NCBI GenBank assembly: GCA_035565355.1
Contig: DATMSM010000069.1
Coordinates: 1 to 36,421, forward strand
Length of the DNA stretch: 36,421 nt
Direction: 5' to 3'
Source of the DNA: Ga0074130 sp035565355
Lineage (GTDB): Bacteria; Pseudomonadota; Gammaproteobacteria; Burkholderiales; Rhodocyclaceae
The notes beneath the pieces were generated by a model. That model searched no databases, had not been told where the DNA came from, and saw only the letters and a list, made by a program, of their open reading frames with translations. Below are positions 29,968-36,421 of the stretch, one piece after another. A program made the translations under genes and the position numbers. Every line of letters begins with the position of its first letter. The stretch's first letter is position 1.

Positions 29968-31953
29968 TTAGGTCTTCTTCGGTGGCTTGCTGCCATCCTT
30001 CTTGAAGCCGGTGCTGAAGGACTTCTTCTCGCCAAAGCTCTTGCCTGGCACCTTCTTGTCCTCGTACGGCTTCTTGTCGCCCCAGGGCTTCTTGTCGCCG
30101 GCGCTCTTTTCACCGTAGGCCTTTTTCTCGCCATACGGTTTTTTGTCGCCGTAAGGCTTCTTGTCGCCGTAGGGCTTGTCCGGGCGACTCAGGGTCTTGC
30201 GCGGCTTGTCGCCGAAGCTGCCTTCGTCCTTGTAGCTCTTGCGAGCACGCGGTGCCGGCGCCGGCGAAGAACCGTCGTCCGGCTGAATCATCAGCACACG
30301 CTGGCGAATGCGGGTCTTCTGCAACTTGCTCAGCAGCGCCTCCGGCAGGGCCGGCAGCTCCACCGTGCTGAACTCGTCGAACAGATTGATCTGACCGATG
30401 TCCTTGCCCGCGATGCCGCCTTCATTGGCAATCGCACCGACGATTTCCTTGGGCAGCACGCCATGCGCCTTGCCCACTTCGATGCGGTACTTCTGCAGAT
30501 GGCCGTCGCTGAACTCGCGGCGCTTGGCGAGAATCTCGGTGCGCTGCTCCTTCTCTTCCGGCGTGCGCTCACGGACCGGCTTGCGTGAACCTTCAGCGGA
30601 GAAATTCGACGCTTCGTAATCACGGCCCTCGGGTTGCAGCGGGCGGTCACGTTGCGCCAGCCAGGCCAGCGCTGCGGCAACTTCATGCATGCCGAGCTCT
30701 TCCTCGCGCGACAGGTCGGCAACCACGGTTTCCATGAAACCCAGCGGCTCGCGATTGATGACGTCTACGATCTGCTTCTTGAACTGGGCGACGCGACGGT
30801 CGGCCACGGCAGCCATGGTCGGCAGCTGAATCGCTTCGATCGGCTGGCGCGTGGCGCGTTCGATCACCTTCAACATGCGCATCTCGCGCGGCGCCACGAA
30901 CAGGATGGCATTGCCGAGACGGCCCGCGCGGCCGGTGCGGCCGATGCGGTGCACATACGATTCGGTGTCGTAAGGCACGTCGTAATTGATGACGTGGCTG
31001 ACACGCGGCACGTCGATGCCGCGTGCGGCGACGTCGGTGGCGACGACGATGTCGAGCATGCCGTTCTTCAGTTGCTCGATGACTTGCTCACGCAGGCCCT
31101 GGGTCATATCGCCATTCAGCGCAGCCGAGGCATAACCACGCGCTTCCAGCTTCTGCGCCACTTCCAGCGTGGCGGTCTTGGTGCGCACGAAGACGATGGC
31201 GGCGTCGAAATTCTCTTCGGCTTCAAGAATGCGGGTCAGCGCCTCGGGCTTGTCGGCACCGCGCACCTGCCAGTAGGTCTGCTTGATCGTGGAAACCGTG
31301 GAGGTCGCCGCCTTGATCTTGACGCCCTGCGGATCGCGCATATAGGTATGCGCGATGCGACGGATAGGCTCCGGCATGGTCGCCGAGAACAGCGCGGTCT
31401 GACGCGCCTCGGGCGTGTGGCCGAGGATCCACTCCACATCATCGACAAACCCCATGCGCAGCATTTCATCGGCCTCGTCCAGCACCATGACCTTGAGGTC
31501 CTTCAAGTCCATGCTCTTGCGCTCAAGGTGATCCATGACGCGGCCCGGCGTACCGACGATGACCTGGGCGCCGCGCGACAGCTGGCGCAGCTGCACCACC
31601 ATGCTCTGGCCGCCGTATACCGGCAGCACATGGAAGTCCTTCAGGTATTTGGCATAGCTCTGCAGCGCTTCGGCCACCTGGATGGCCAGTTCGCGCGTCG
31701 GCGTCAGCACCAGGGCCTGCGGCGTGCGCTTGTTCGGATCGATCAGCGACAGCAGCGGCAGGGCGAAAGCGGCGGTCTTGCCGGTGCCGGTCTGCGCCTC
31801 GCCCAGAATGTCCTTTCCCTCCAGCAGCAAGGGAATGCACTTGGCCTGAATCGGCGAAGGCGTTTCGTAACCGATGTCCGAGAGGGCGCGCAATAGCGGG
31901 TCGGCAAGGCCGAGGTCGGCAAAGGTAATGGCGGGGGCGGTATTTTCTGACAT
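29968..31953 (-). CDS. deaD: DEAD-box RNA helicase DeaD/CsdA type
   Basis: ATP-dependent RNA helicase for ribosome assembly and mRNA decay, often cold-induced. It is 661 aa. Motifs in order: Q motif (TFADLGLADPLLRALSDIGY), motif I AQTGTGKT (53-60), PTRELA, DEAD at 159-162 (VMVLDEADEML), SAT, and the helicase core ATDVAARGIDVPRVSHVINYD with HRIGRTGRAG. A DbpA/CsdA-type RNA-binding domain follows (KYRIEVGKAHGVLPKEIVGAI). The tail is a Lys-rich tandem repeat of about six residues (KKPYGD variants) encoded by 18-bp DNA repeats. The ATG at 31953 (MSENTAPAITF) fits the family; the frame stays open to 31971. A GATAAT (32015-32010, minus strand) is a weak promoter candidate. Confidence 0.95.
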   Translation of the reverse strand: MSENTAPAITFADLGLADPLLRALSDIGYETPSPIQAKCIPLLLEGKDILGEAQTGTGKTAAFALPLLSLIDPNKRTPQALVLTPTRELAIQVAEALQSYAKYLKDFHVLPVYGGQSMVVQLRQLSRGAQVIVGTPGRVMDHLERKSMDLKDLKVMVLDEADEMLRMGFVDDVEWILGHTPEARQTALFSATMPEPIRRIAHTYMRDPQGVKIKAATSTVSTIKQTYWQVRGADKPEALTRILEAEENFDAAIVFVRTKTATLEVAQKLEARGYASAALNGDMTQGLREQVIEQLKNGMLDIVVATDVAARGIDVPRVSHVINYDVPYDTESYVHRIGRTGRAGRLGNAILFVAPREMRMLKVIERATRQPIEAIQLPTMAAVADRRVAQFKKQIVDVINREPLGFMETVVADLSREEELGMHEVAAALAWLAQRDRPLQPEGRDYEASNFSAEGSRKPVRERTPEEKEQRTEILAKRREFSDGHLQKYRIEVGKAHGVLPKEIVGAIANEGGIAGKDIGQINLFDEFSTVELPALPEALLSKLQKTRIRQRVLMIQPDDGSSPAPAPRARKSYKDEGSFGDKPRKTLSRPDKPYGDKKPYGDKKPYGEKKAYGEKSAGDKKPWGDKKPYEDKKVPGKSFGEKKSFSTGFKKDGSKPPKKT

Positions 31954-32090
31954 GGCAGCGAGCTCCGGCAAGCCGGAAAGCGTAAGGAATACAAGGGGAA
32001 AGGGGCAGGATTATCTCAGAAGCATAGACCAGAAGCGAATCAGGATTACTTGGGGCAAGGAATAAGCCGGGCTGGGCTACACTCCGCGCC

Positions 32091-33374
32091 ATGCATTCAT
32101 CATCCCCCCGAATCGCTGTCATAGGCGGCGGTCCCGCCGGTCTGGCGGCTGCGGAAGTCTTGAGCCACGCGGGTTTGCGCATTGATCTCTTCGATGCCAT
32201 GCCCTCGCTGGGGCGCAAATTCCTGATGGCCGGCCGGGGCGGCCTGAACCTCACCCACAGCGAAGCGCTGGGCGCTTTCATCGGCCGCTACGGCCCGCGC
32301 AGTGCCGAACTCGCACCCATGATCGACGCTTGCCCGCCGCAATCATTGCAGGACTGGGCCGCAGGTTTGGGCATCGCAACCTTTGTCGGCACCTCGGGAC
32401 GGGTGTTCCCGCGCGAAATGAAGGCGGCACCACTGCTGCGCGCCTGGCTGCACAGGCTGCGCGAAGCCGGTGTGCGCATCCATGTCCGCCACCGCTGGCT
32501 GGGCTGGAACACGGCAGGCACCCTGTGCTTTGCCACCCCGGACGGCGAAATCGACATGCAGGCCGATGCCACCCTGCTTGCACTCGGCGGCGGCAGTTGG
32601 GCACGCCTGGGCTCGGATGGCGCCTGGACGGACATACTGGCCGCCAGAAACATCGTGCTGGCACCGCTCAAACCGGCCAACTGTGGCTTCGAGACCCACT
32701 GGAGCGAGTTCTTCCGCACACGCTTTGCCGGCGAACCGATCAAGAGCGTCGTCGCCAGTTGCGCCGACGGCCAGGACGGCCTGCTGCGGCGGCAAGGCGA
32801 ATTCGTCATCAGCGAACACGGCGTCGAAGGCAGCCTGATCTACGCATTGTCGGCGCCGTTGCGCGATGTCCTGGAGCGTACCGGCAGCGCAACTTTGACG
32901 CTGGACCTGCTGCCGGACCGCAGCGCCGAACGCGTATTCGCCGAGGTCGCCCACCCGCGCGGAGCGCGCTCCCTGGCTTCCCACCTGCAGAGCCGCCTCG
33001 GCATTACCGGCGTCAAGGCTGCGCTGCTGCGCGAAGTCCTGAGCAAAGACGAAATGCAGGATGCGGCCAAACTCGCCGCAACCCTCAAGGCCCTTCCGCT
33101 TACGCTCCGCGCTACACGCCCCATGGACGAGGCCATCAGCACGGCAGGCGGCGTGCGCTTCGAGACACTGGATGAAAACCTCATGTTGCAGGCGCTACCG
33201 GGCACTTTCTGCGCCGGCGAAATGCTGGACTGGGAAGCCCCGACCGGCGGCTACCTGCTCACGGGCTGCATCGCCAGCGGACAACATGCCGCTCGCGGCA
33301 TGTTGTCCTGGCTGAACGCCAACCCTCACCCCGTCCCTCTCCCCGTGGGAGAGGGTGACCCAGGTTCGCCCTAA
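32091..33374 (+). CDS. TIGR03862-type NAD(P)/FAD flavoprotein with REP-derived C terminus
   Basis: A 427-aa flavoprotein of the HI0933-like family; the substrate is unknown. It has the FAD-binding GGGPAGLAAAEVL, GRKFLMAGRGGLNLTHS, TLLALGGGSWARLGSDG, and near the end FCAGEMLDWEAPTGGYLLTGCIASGQ. The family normally ends soon after the final GxxxARGxLxWL stretch. Here that stretch (ARGMLSWLNA) is followed by NPHPVPLPVGEGDPGSP, which is translation of an inserted REP-like repeat. The old 3' end survives out of frame at 33394-33432. The protein is probably functional because the catalytic fold is complete, but its tail is aberrant. It diverges from deaD across 137 bp. Confidence 0.88.
   Translation: MHSSSPRIAVIGGGPAGLAAAEVLSHAGLRIDLFDAMPSLGRKFLMAGRGGLNLTHSEALGAFIGRYGPRSAELAPMIDACPPQSLQDWAAGLGIATFVGTSGRVFPREMKAAPLLRAWLHRLREAGVRIHVRHRWLGWNTAGTLCFATPDGEIDMQADATLLALGGGSWARLGSDGAWTDILAARNIVLAPLKPANCGFETHWSEFFRTRFAGEPIKSVVASCADGQDGLLRRQGEFVISEHGVEGSLIYALSAPLRDVLERTGSATLTLDLLPDRSAERVFAEVAHPRGARSLASHLQSRLGITGVKAALLREVLSKDEMQDAAKLAATLKALPLTLRATRPMDEAISTAGGVRFETLDENLMLQALPGTFCAGEMLDWEAPTGGYLLTGCIASGQHAARGMLSWLNANPHPVPLPVGEGDPGSP
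33279..33308. repeat. Perfect 13-bp palindrome inside the flavoprotein 3' end
   Basis: GGACAACATGCCG (33279-33291) and CGGCATGTTGTCC (33296-33308) pair perfectly around the 4-nt loop CTCG, within codons of the flavoprotein. The right arm is the first copy of a segment repeated at 33394. The four bases in which copy 1 differs from copy 2 over that segment are the ones that complete the stem. Confidence 0.75.
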
Positions 33375-33393
33375 AGGGCTCCCTCGCAATTGC
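33319..33393. repeat. REP-like insertion read through by the flavoprotein gene
   Basis: This GC-rich block contains CCCTCACCCC, the perfect hairpin CCCTCTCCC-CGT-GGGAGAGGG (33335-33355) and a second short hairpin GCCCT-AA-AGGGC (33368-33379) that supplies the present TAA stop. Read in frame it gives the NPHPxPLPxGEG peptide typical of proteobacterial REP-type repeats (established pattern). Its CCCTCACCCCG core recurs in reverse at about 27118. Confidence 0.7.
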
Positions 33394-33432
33394 GCTCGTG
33401 GCATGTTGAGGTGGCTGAACAAAAGCGCATGA
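33394..33432 (+). pseudogene. Detached remnant of the original flavoprotein C terminus
   Basis: These 39 bases read A-R-G-M-L-R-W-L-N-K-S-A-stop. The first 27 match 33291-33317 at 23 of 27 positions, which encode ARGMLSWLN in the live gene. Being 103 bp downstream, it is out of frame and beyond the current stop, so it is not translated with the gene. It looks like the ancestral C terminus left behind by the insertion or duplication. Confidence 0.7.
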
Positions 33433-33464
33433 GATAATCGGGTTTTCCAGTCCAGCAGCACATC

Positions 33465-34397
33465 ATGCCCATACAGTGGTTTCCCGGCCACATGGTCGCC
33501 GCGCGCAAGAAGTCCGCGGAGGTCATGGCCAGCACCGACGTCGTCATCGAAGTCCTCGATGCTCGCCTACCCATGGCGAGCAGCAATCCGATGATCGACG
33601 AGCTGCGCCGTCATCGCCAGCGCCCCTGCCTCAAGCTGCTCAACAAGATCGACCTGGCCGACCCCCATGTCACCAAGCAGTGGCTGGACTACTTCAACGC
33701 GCAACCCGGCGTCAAGGCCGTCGGCATCAGCGCCAAGAAGCCGGGCGACGTCAGCAAGATTCCCAATCTCTGCCAGAGCCTGGCACCGCATCGCAGCGAC
33801 GGCATCAAGCCCTTGCGCATGATGATCATGGGCATCCCCAACGTGGGCAAGTCCACGCTGATGAACACCCTGCTCAAGCGCCGCGTCGCCGCGGTCGGCG
33901 ACGAGCCGGCGGTGACCAAGTCGGTACAGAGTCTGGAAATCAATTCGCGCATGACCCTGACCGACACGCCAGGCATGATGTGGCCCAAGATCCAACACGA
34001 CAGCGACGGCTTCATGCTCGCTGCCGCCCATGCCATCGGCCGCAATGCGGTGATCGAAGAGGAAGTCGGCGCCTTTCTCGGCGAGATCCTGCTGGCGCGC
34101 TATCCTGCGCTCATCACCGCCCGCTACGGCTGTGCCACCGAAGGCATGGACGGGATCGGCGTGGTCGAGGCGGTAGCCAGAAAGCGCAACTGCCGCATGA
34201 GCGGCAAGGGCCGCAGCCAGGAATTGGATCTGGAGAAGGCCGCCATGATCCTGCTTACCGACTTTCGCGACGGCATCCTCGGCCGCATCAGTTTGGAAAC
34301 CCCGAGCACCCGCGCCGCCATGCTGGAAGCAGCCCAGTTGGCCGCCAGCGCCCCCAAGGTTCCGGCAGCCGATGAGGATAGCGCTGTCGCAGACTAA
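33465..34397 (+). CDS. ylqF: Ribosome-biogenesis GTPase YlqF/RbgA family
   Basis: A circularly permuted GTPase that helps late assembly of the large ribosomal subunit. It is 310 aa. The permuted order is visible: G4 NKID at 60-63 (LLNKIDLADP) comes before the P-loop GIPNVGKST (123-131), then the G2/G3 region with DTPG at 167-170. The N-terminal IQWFPGHMVAARK is the family hallmark. The C-terminal domain contains GRSQELDLEKAAMILLTDFRDG, which contacts rRNA in relatives. The ATG at 33465 is clear. The leader contains GATAAT at 33433-33438, a possible -10, just after the remnant C terminus. Confidence 0.94.
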   Translation: MPIQWFPGHMVAARKKSAEVMASTDVVIEVLDARLPMASSNPMIDELRRHRQRPCLKLLNKIDLADPHVTKQWLDYFNAQPGVKAVGISAKKPGDVSKIPNLCQSLAPHRSDGIKPLRMMIMGIPNVGKSTLMNTLLKRRVAAVGDEPAVTKSVQSLEINSRMTLTDTPGMMWPKIQHDSDGFMLAAAHAIGRNAVIEEEVGAFLGEILLARYPALITARYGCATEGMDGIGVVEAVARKRNCRMSGKGRSQELDLEKAAMILLTDFRDGILGRISLETPSTRAAMLEAAQLAASAPKVPAADEDSAVAD

Positions 34398-34401
34398 ATC
34401 C

Positions 34402-34430
34402 AGCCGCAACATCGGCTTACAGGTTTTTTT
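34402..34430 (+). terminator. Weak terminator candidate after ylqF
   Basis: AGCCG-caacat-CGGCT forms a 5-bp stem (34402-34417), followed 6 nt later by seven T residues (34424-34430). The stem is short and the gap before the T-run is longer than usual, so this is only a weak intrinsic terminator candidate. Confidence 0.35.
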
Positions 34431-34488
34431 GTGTAAATCGCGTCAACCTCGGAGCGGCGCCGTCGTTATAGGCTCCAGGAGGTTCGCA

Positions 34489-34638
34489 ATGAACAGCGAT
34501 CAGCAGCAGCAAGGCCCGCAGTTTGTGCCGCAAATGGTGCAACAGCAGGGCGTCCAGGGCAGTTCCACTAAGCAGCCGGCCAGTCCGGTCACGGCCAGCG
34601 AAGAAGTCGCGCAAGTCGCCCAACTCGGCTACAACTAA
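34489..34638 (+). CDS. Tiny Gln-rich protein of unknown function
   Basis: A 49-residue ORF with a near-ideal Shine-Dalgarno (AGGAGG at 34477-34482, 6 nt before the ATG), which argues strongly that it is translated. The sequence is low-complexity: QQQQ, PQFVPQMVQQQGVQ, then SSTKQPASPVTASEEVAQVAQLGYN. It has no Cys, no membrane segment and no signal peptide. I recognise no family. TTATAG at 34466-34471 is a possible -10 but leaves little room for a leader. It stands alone between ylqF and the convergent ypfJ-like gene. Confidence 0.65.
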   Translation: MNSDQQQQGPQFVPQMVQQQGVQGSSTKQPASPVTASEEVAQVAQLGYN

Positions 34639-34675
34639 GCCCTCCCCGGCCGCCGGATTCTCGGCAGCCCCTACC

Positions 34676-34729
34676 GCAATGCAAGGCCATGCGTGACATG
34701 GCGAATGGCGCTATCGCCATCAGCATTGC
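34676..34729 (+). ncRNA. Candidate structured RNA: three-way junction
   Basis: Three nested perfect stems fill 54 nt: outer GCAATGC/GCATTGC (34676-34682 with 34723-34729), stem A GCCATG-CGTGA-CATGGC (34686-34702) and stem B ATGGCG-CTAT-CGCCAT (34705-34720), joined by only 3, 2 and 2 unpaired bases. It lies between the Gln-rich ORF and the convergent ypfJ-like gene. It could be a 3' UTR element, a terminator, a small RNA or a repeat-derived fold. Confidence 0.4.
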
Positions 34730-34811
34730 AGCCCGTCCTTCCCGGCCAGGCCTGAATCCCCCCAGTCACACCATCATCCGGCCAAGCAGGTGACCGCGCC
34801 TTAGGCCAAGC

Positions 34812-35681
34812 CTAGAGCCGAGCCGCCTTGAAGGTATTGCAGCGCCGCACATCGCCGCTCTCGAAACCTTCCCTGAACCATTGCACCCGTTGCTTGCCGC
34901 TGCCGTGCGTGAATGAATCGGGCACCACGGCCCGGCCGGCCGAGCGCTGCAGCGTGTCGTCGCCGATCTGCGAGGCCGCATTCAGCGCCTCCTCCAGATC
35001 CCCGCTCTCAAGTATCTTGCGTGCGTCCTGCGCATGGTAGGCCCAAACACCGGCAAAGCAGTCCGCTTGCAGCTCCTGGCGCACGGAAAGGGCGTTGCCC
35101 TCCTTCTCCGAGACGCGCTGGCGTTGTGCATGCACCTTTTCCGAGATGCCGAGCAGGTTCTGCACATGGTGGCCGACTTCGTGGGCAATGACGTAGGCCT
35201 GGGCGAAGTCCCCCGGCGCACCCAACTGGGTCTTCATGGTCTGGTAGAAGCCGAGGTCGATATAGACCTTCTCGTCGGCCGGGCAGTAGAAGGGGCCCAT
35301 GGCCGCCTGGCCGGTGCCGCAGGCAGTGGCAGTAGCACCGGAAAACAGCACCAGATGCGGATCGCGGTACTGGGCACCCTGCTTGCTGAAGATGTCGCGC
35401 CAGACGTCCTCTGTATCGGCCAGCACCACCGAGACAAATTTGGCCATTGGGTCGTCGGCCGGCGGACGTTGCGCCGGCCCCTGCTGGACCTGCATCTGGC
35501 CGCCGCCGCTCATGGCTTCAAGCAGCGTCATGGGGTTGATATCAAACACCAGCCAGCCGACCAGCGCGATGGCGACGGTGCCCAGGCCGATACGCCCGCC
35601 GCCGAGCATGGGCATGCCGCCCCCGCCACTGCCGCGCCTGTCTTCGATGTTGTCGCTCTCGCGATTGCCGTTCCAACGCAT
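34812..35681 (-). CDS. ypfJ: Neutral zinc metallopeptidase, YpfJ/KPN_02809 family
   Basis: A membrane-anchored putative zinc protease of 289 aa; the physiological substrate is unknown. It begins with a Gly-rich, charged leader (MRWNGNRESDNIEDRRGSG), then one membrane helix about 32-47 and a Gln/Pro-rich linker. The zinc motif HEVGHH starts at H167, with a further Glu at 203 in ELQADCFAG. DEKVYIDLGFYQTMK and SFTHGSGKQRVQWFREG are family signatures. I used the ATG at 35681 because GGAG lies about 9 nt upstream; a TTG at 35687 is less likely. It diverges from the MarC-family gene across an 83-bp region. Confidence 0.92.
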   Translation of the reverse strand: MRWNGNRESDNIEDRRGSGGGGMPMLGGGRIGLGTVAIALVGWLVFDINPMTLLEAMSGGGQMQVQQGPAQRPPADDPMAKFVSVVLADTEDVWRDIFSKQGAQYRDPHLVLFSGATATACGTGQAAMGPFYCPADEKVYIDLGFYQTMKTQLGAPGDFAQAYVIAHEVGHHVQNLLGISEKVHAQRQRVSEKEGNALSVRQELQADCFAGVWAYHAQDARKILESGDLEEALNAASQIGDDTLQRSAGRAVVPDSFTHGSGKQRVQWFREGFESGDVRRCNTFKAARL

Positions 35682-35699
35682 ATCCAACTCCGCCAGAAA

Positions 35700-35723
35700 G
35701 TTGCTATGCGGCAGAATAGCAAC
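35700..35723. promoter_or_regulatory. Inverted repeat in the ypfJ-marC divergent promoter region
   Basis: GTTGCTAT (35700-35707) and ATAGCAAC (35716-35723) are perfect 8-bp arms around an 8-nt spacer. The site lies 19 bp from the ypfJ-like start and 41 bp from the MarC-family start, a natural operator position for either. No known factor is recognised. Confidence 0.35.
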
Positions 35724-35764
35724 AAACTACCGTCCCCAGATTCCCGGCTTACACAAAGACACTC

Positions 35765-36397
35765 ATGCTTACCTTGCTGGCACTCACGCTGAAGAAAACC
35801 ATCACCCTGTTCGCACTGGTCGGCCCCATCGGGGTAATTCCGATCTTCCTGGCCGCGGTGGAAAATGAGGGCCTGCGCGGCAAGCTGCGCTTTGCGCGCA
35901 CCATCGGCGTCAGTGTCATCGTCGCGCTCCTGATCGCCGCCTTCCTGGGCTTGCCCTTGCTGGGCTTGCTCGGCGTGTCTCTGGGCGCCATGCAGGTCGG
36001 CGGCGGCATCATCGTGCTTCTACTGGCCATCGCCATGGTGCTGGGCCAGGAAACCACCTTCAAGGGCGTGCCCACCGGCGCCAAACCCGGCGAGGTCCGC
36101 GAGGTCTCCATCATTCCGCTTGCCGTGCCCCTGCTCGCCGGGCCTGCCGCCTTCAGCTACGTCATGGCCAACAGCGTGTGGGACGAGTATGCGGACATGG
36201 TTCATATCGTCTTCCCCATCCTCTTTGTCGGCATTGCCTGCTGGTTCGTGTTCCGCAGCGCCGCGCTGGCCGGCAAGGCGGCGCGCAAATCGACGCTGAA
36301 CCTGGTCGAACGCATCGGCGGCTTCGTCCTGGCCGCCATGGCCATCGAGATGATCGCCTCCGGCCTGCGCGGCTTGTTTCCGCTGCTCGTCGCCTGA
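35765..36397 (+). CDS. MarC-family (UPF0056) inner-membrane protein
   Basis: A 210-aa integral membrane protein with six hydrophobic helices, as expected for the MarC family, whose transport substrate is not established. Signatures are FALVGPIGVIPIFLA near the N terminus, MQVGGGIIVLLLAIAMVLG in the middle and SIIPLAVPLLAGPAAFSYVM in the second half, with RIGGFVLAAMAIEMIASGLRG at the end. The ATG at 35765 has no obvious Shine-Dalgarno. It is divergent from the ypfJ-like gene; only 24 bp of window follow its stop. Confidence 0.9.
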   Translation: MLTLLALTLKKTITLFALVGPIGVIPIFLAAVENEGLRGKLRFARTIGVSVIVALLIAAFLGLPLLGLLGVSLGAMQVGGGIIVLLLAIAMVLGQETTFKGVPTGAKPGEVREVSIIPLAVPLLAGPAAFSYVMANSVWDEYADMVHIVFPILFVGIACWFVFRSAALAGKAARKSTLNLVERIGGFVLAAMAIEMIASGLRGLFPLLVA

Positions 36398-36421
36398 TTT
36401 GAACCCTCCCAGAAAGCAAAA

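Noticed and set aside
30634..31896. A 420-codon open frame opposite the RNA helicase
   Set aside because: It is antisense to the helicase core motifs and has no recognisable domain.

Overview
The window looks like a chromosomal segment of a GC-rich betaproteobacterium, probably near Rhodocyclales/Nitrosomonadales (inferred from gene content, not from a search). The supporting signs are a Pil-Chp chemosensory cluster beside thiD/thiE and a rubredoxin gene, a lipopolysaccharide (LPS) core locus with msbA, a PhaM-type polyhydroxyalkanoate (PHA) granule protein, and gluQRS. I saw no rRNA, tRNA, CRISPR array, prophage or complete insertion sequence.

Layout. 1-1251: thiamine genes thiD then thiE on the minus strand (thiE runs off the window). 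1371-1547: a short rubredoxin gene. 1723-10351: the twitching-motility chemosensory operon pilG-pilH-pilI-pilJ-chpA, ending in a 13-bp hairpin. 10450-11631: an O-antigen ligase-like gene. 11759-18856: six minus-strand envelope genes (CgeB-like glycosyltransferase, GT9, GT2, msbA, waaG-like GT4, waaQ-like GT9). 18909-19706: a double-receiver regulator just upstream of waaQ and possibly cotranscribed. 19906-21815: an endonuclease/exonuclease/phosphatase (EEP) family protein and a ClsB-like cardiolipin synthase (the ybhP-clsB pair). 21828-25720: a CoA-binding protein, gluQRS and a hybrid histidine kinase. 25819-26910: ychF. 26911-27220: a 310-bp gap with REP-like sequence. 27221-27985: a membrane-anchored methyltransferase. 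28161-29901: three coupled genes coding for a ParA-like ATPase, a PhaM-like granule protein and an unknown protein. 29968-31953: a DeaD/CsdA-type RNA helicase. 32091-34397: a TIGR03862-type flavoprotein and a YlqF-type GTPase. 34489-34638: a tiny Gln-rich ORF, followed by a three-way-junction fold. 34812-36397: a YpfJ-type zinc metallopeptidase diverging from a MarC-family membrane protein.

Working together. PilG, PilH, PilI, PilJ and ChpA form one surface-sensing phosphorelay for type IV pili. The envelope block builds, flips and decorates the LPS core. The ParA-PhaM-unknown operon is the best candidate for an undescribed system: a ParA ATPase is translationally coupled to a PhaM-like protein that lacks the long basic DNA-binding tail known in PhaM, which suggests ATPase-driven positioning or segregation of PHA granules. 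The second notable observation is a REP-like insertion at the 3' end of the flavoprotein gene. It replaced the C terminus, left a diverged copy of the old one just downstream, and is associated with a perfect quasipalindrome. All product assignments were made by reading motifs; no database search was run.
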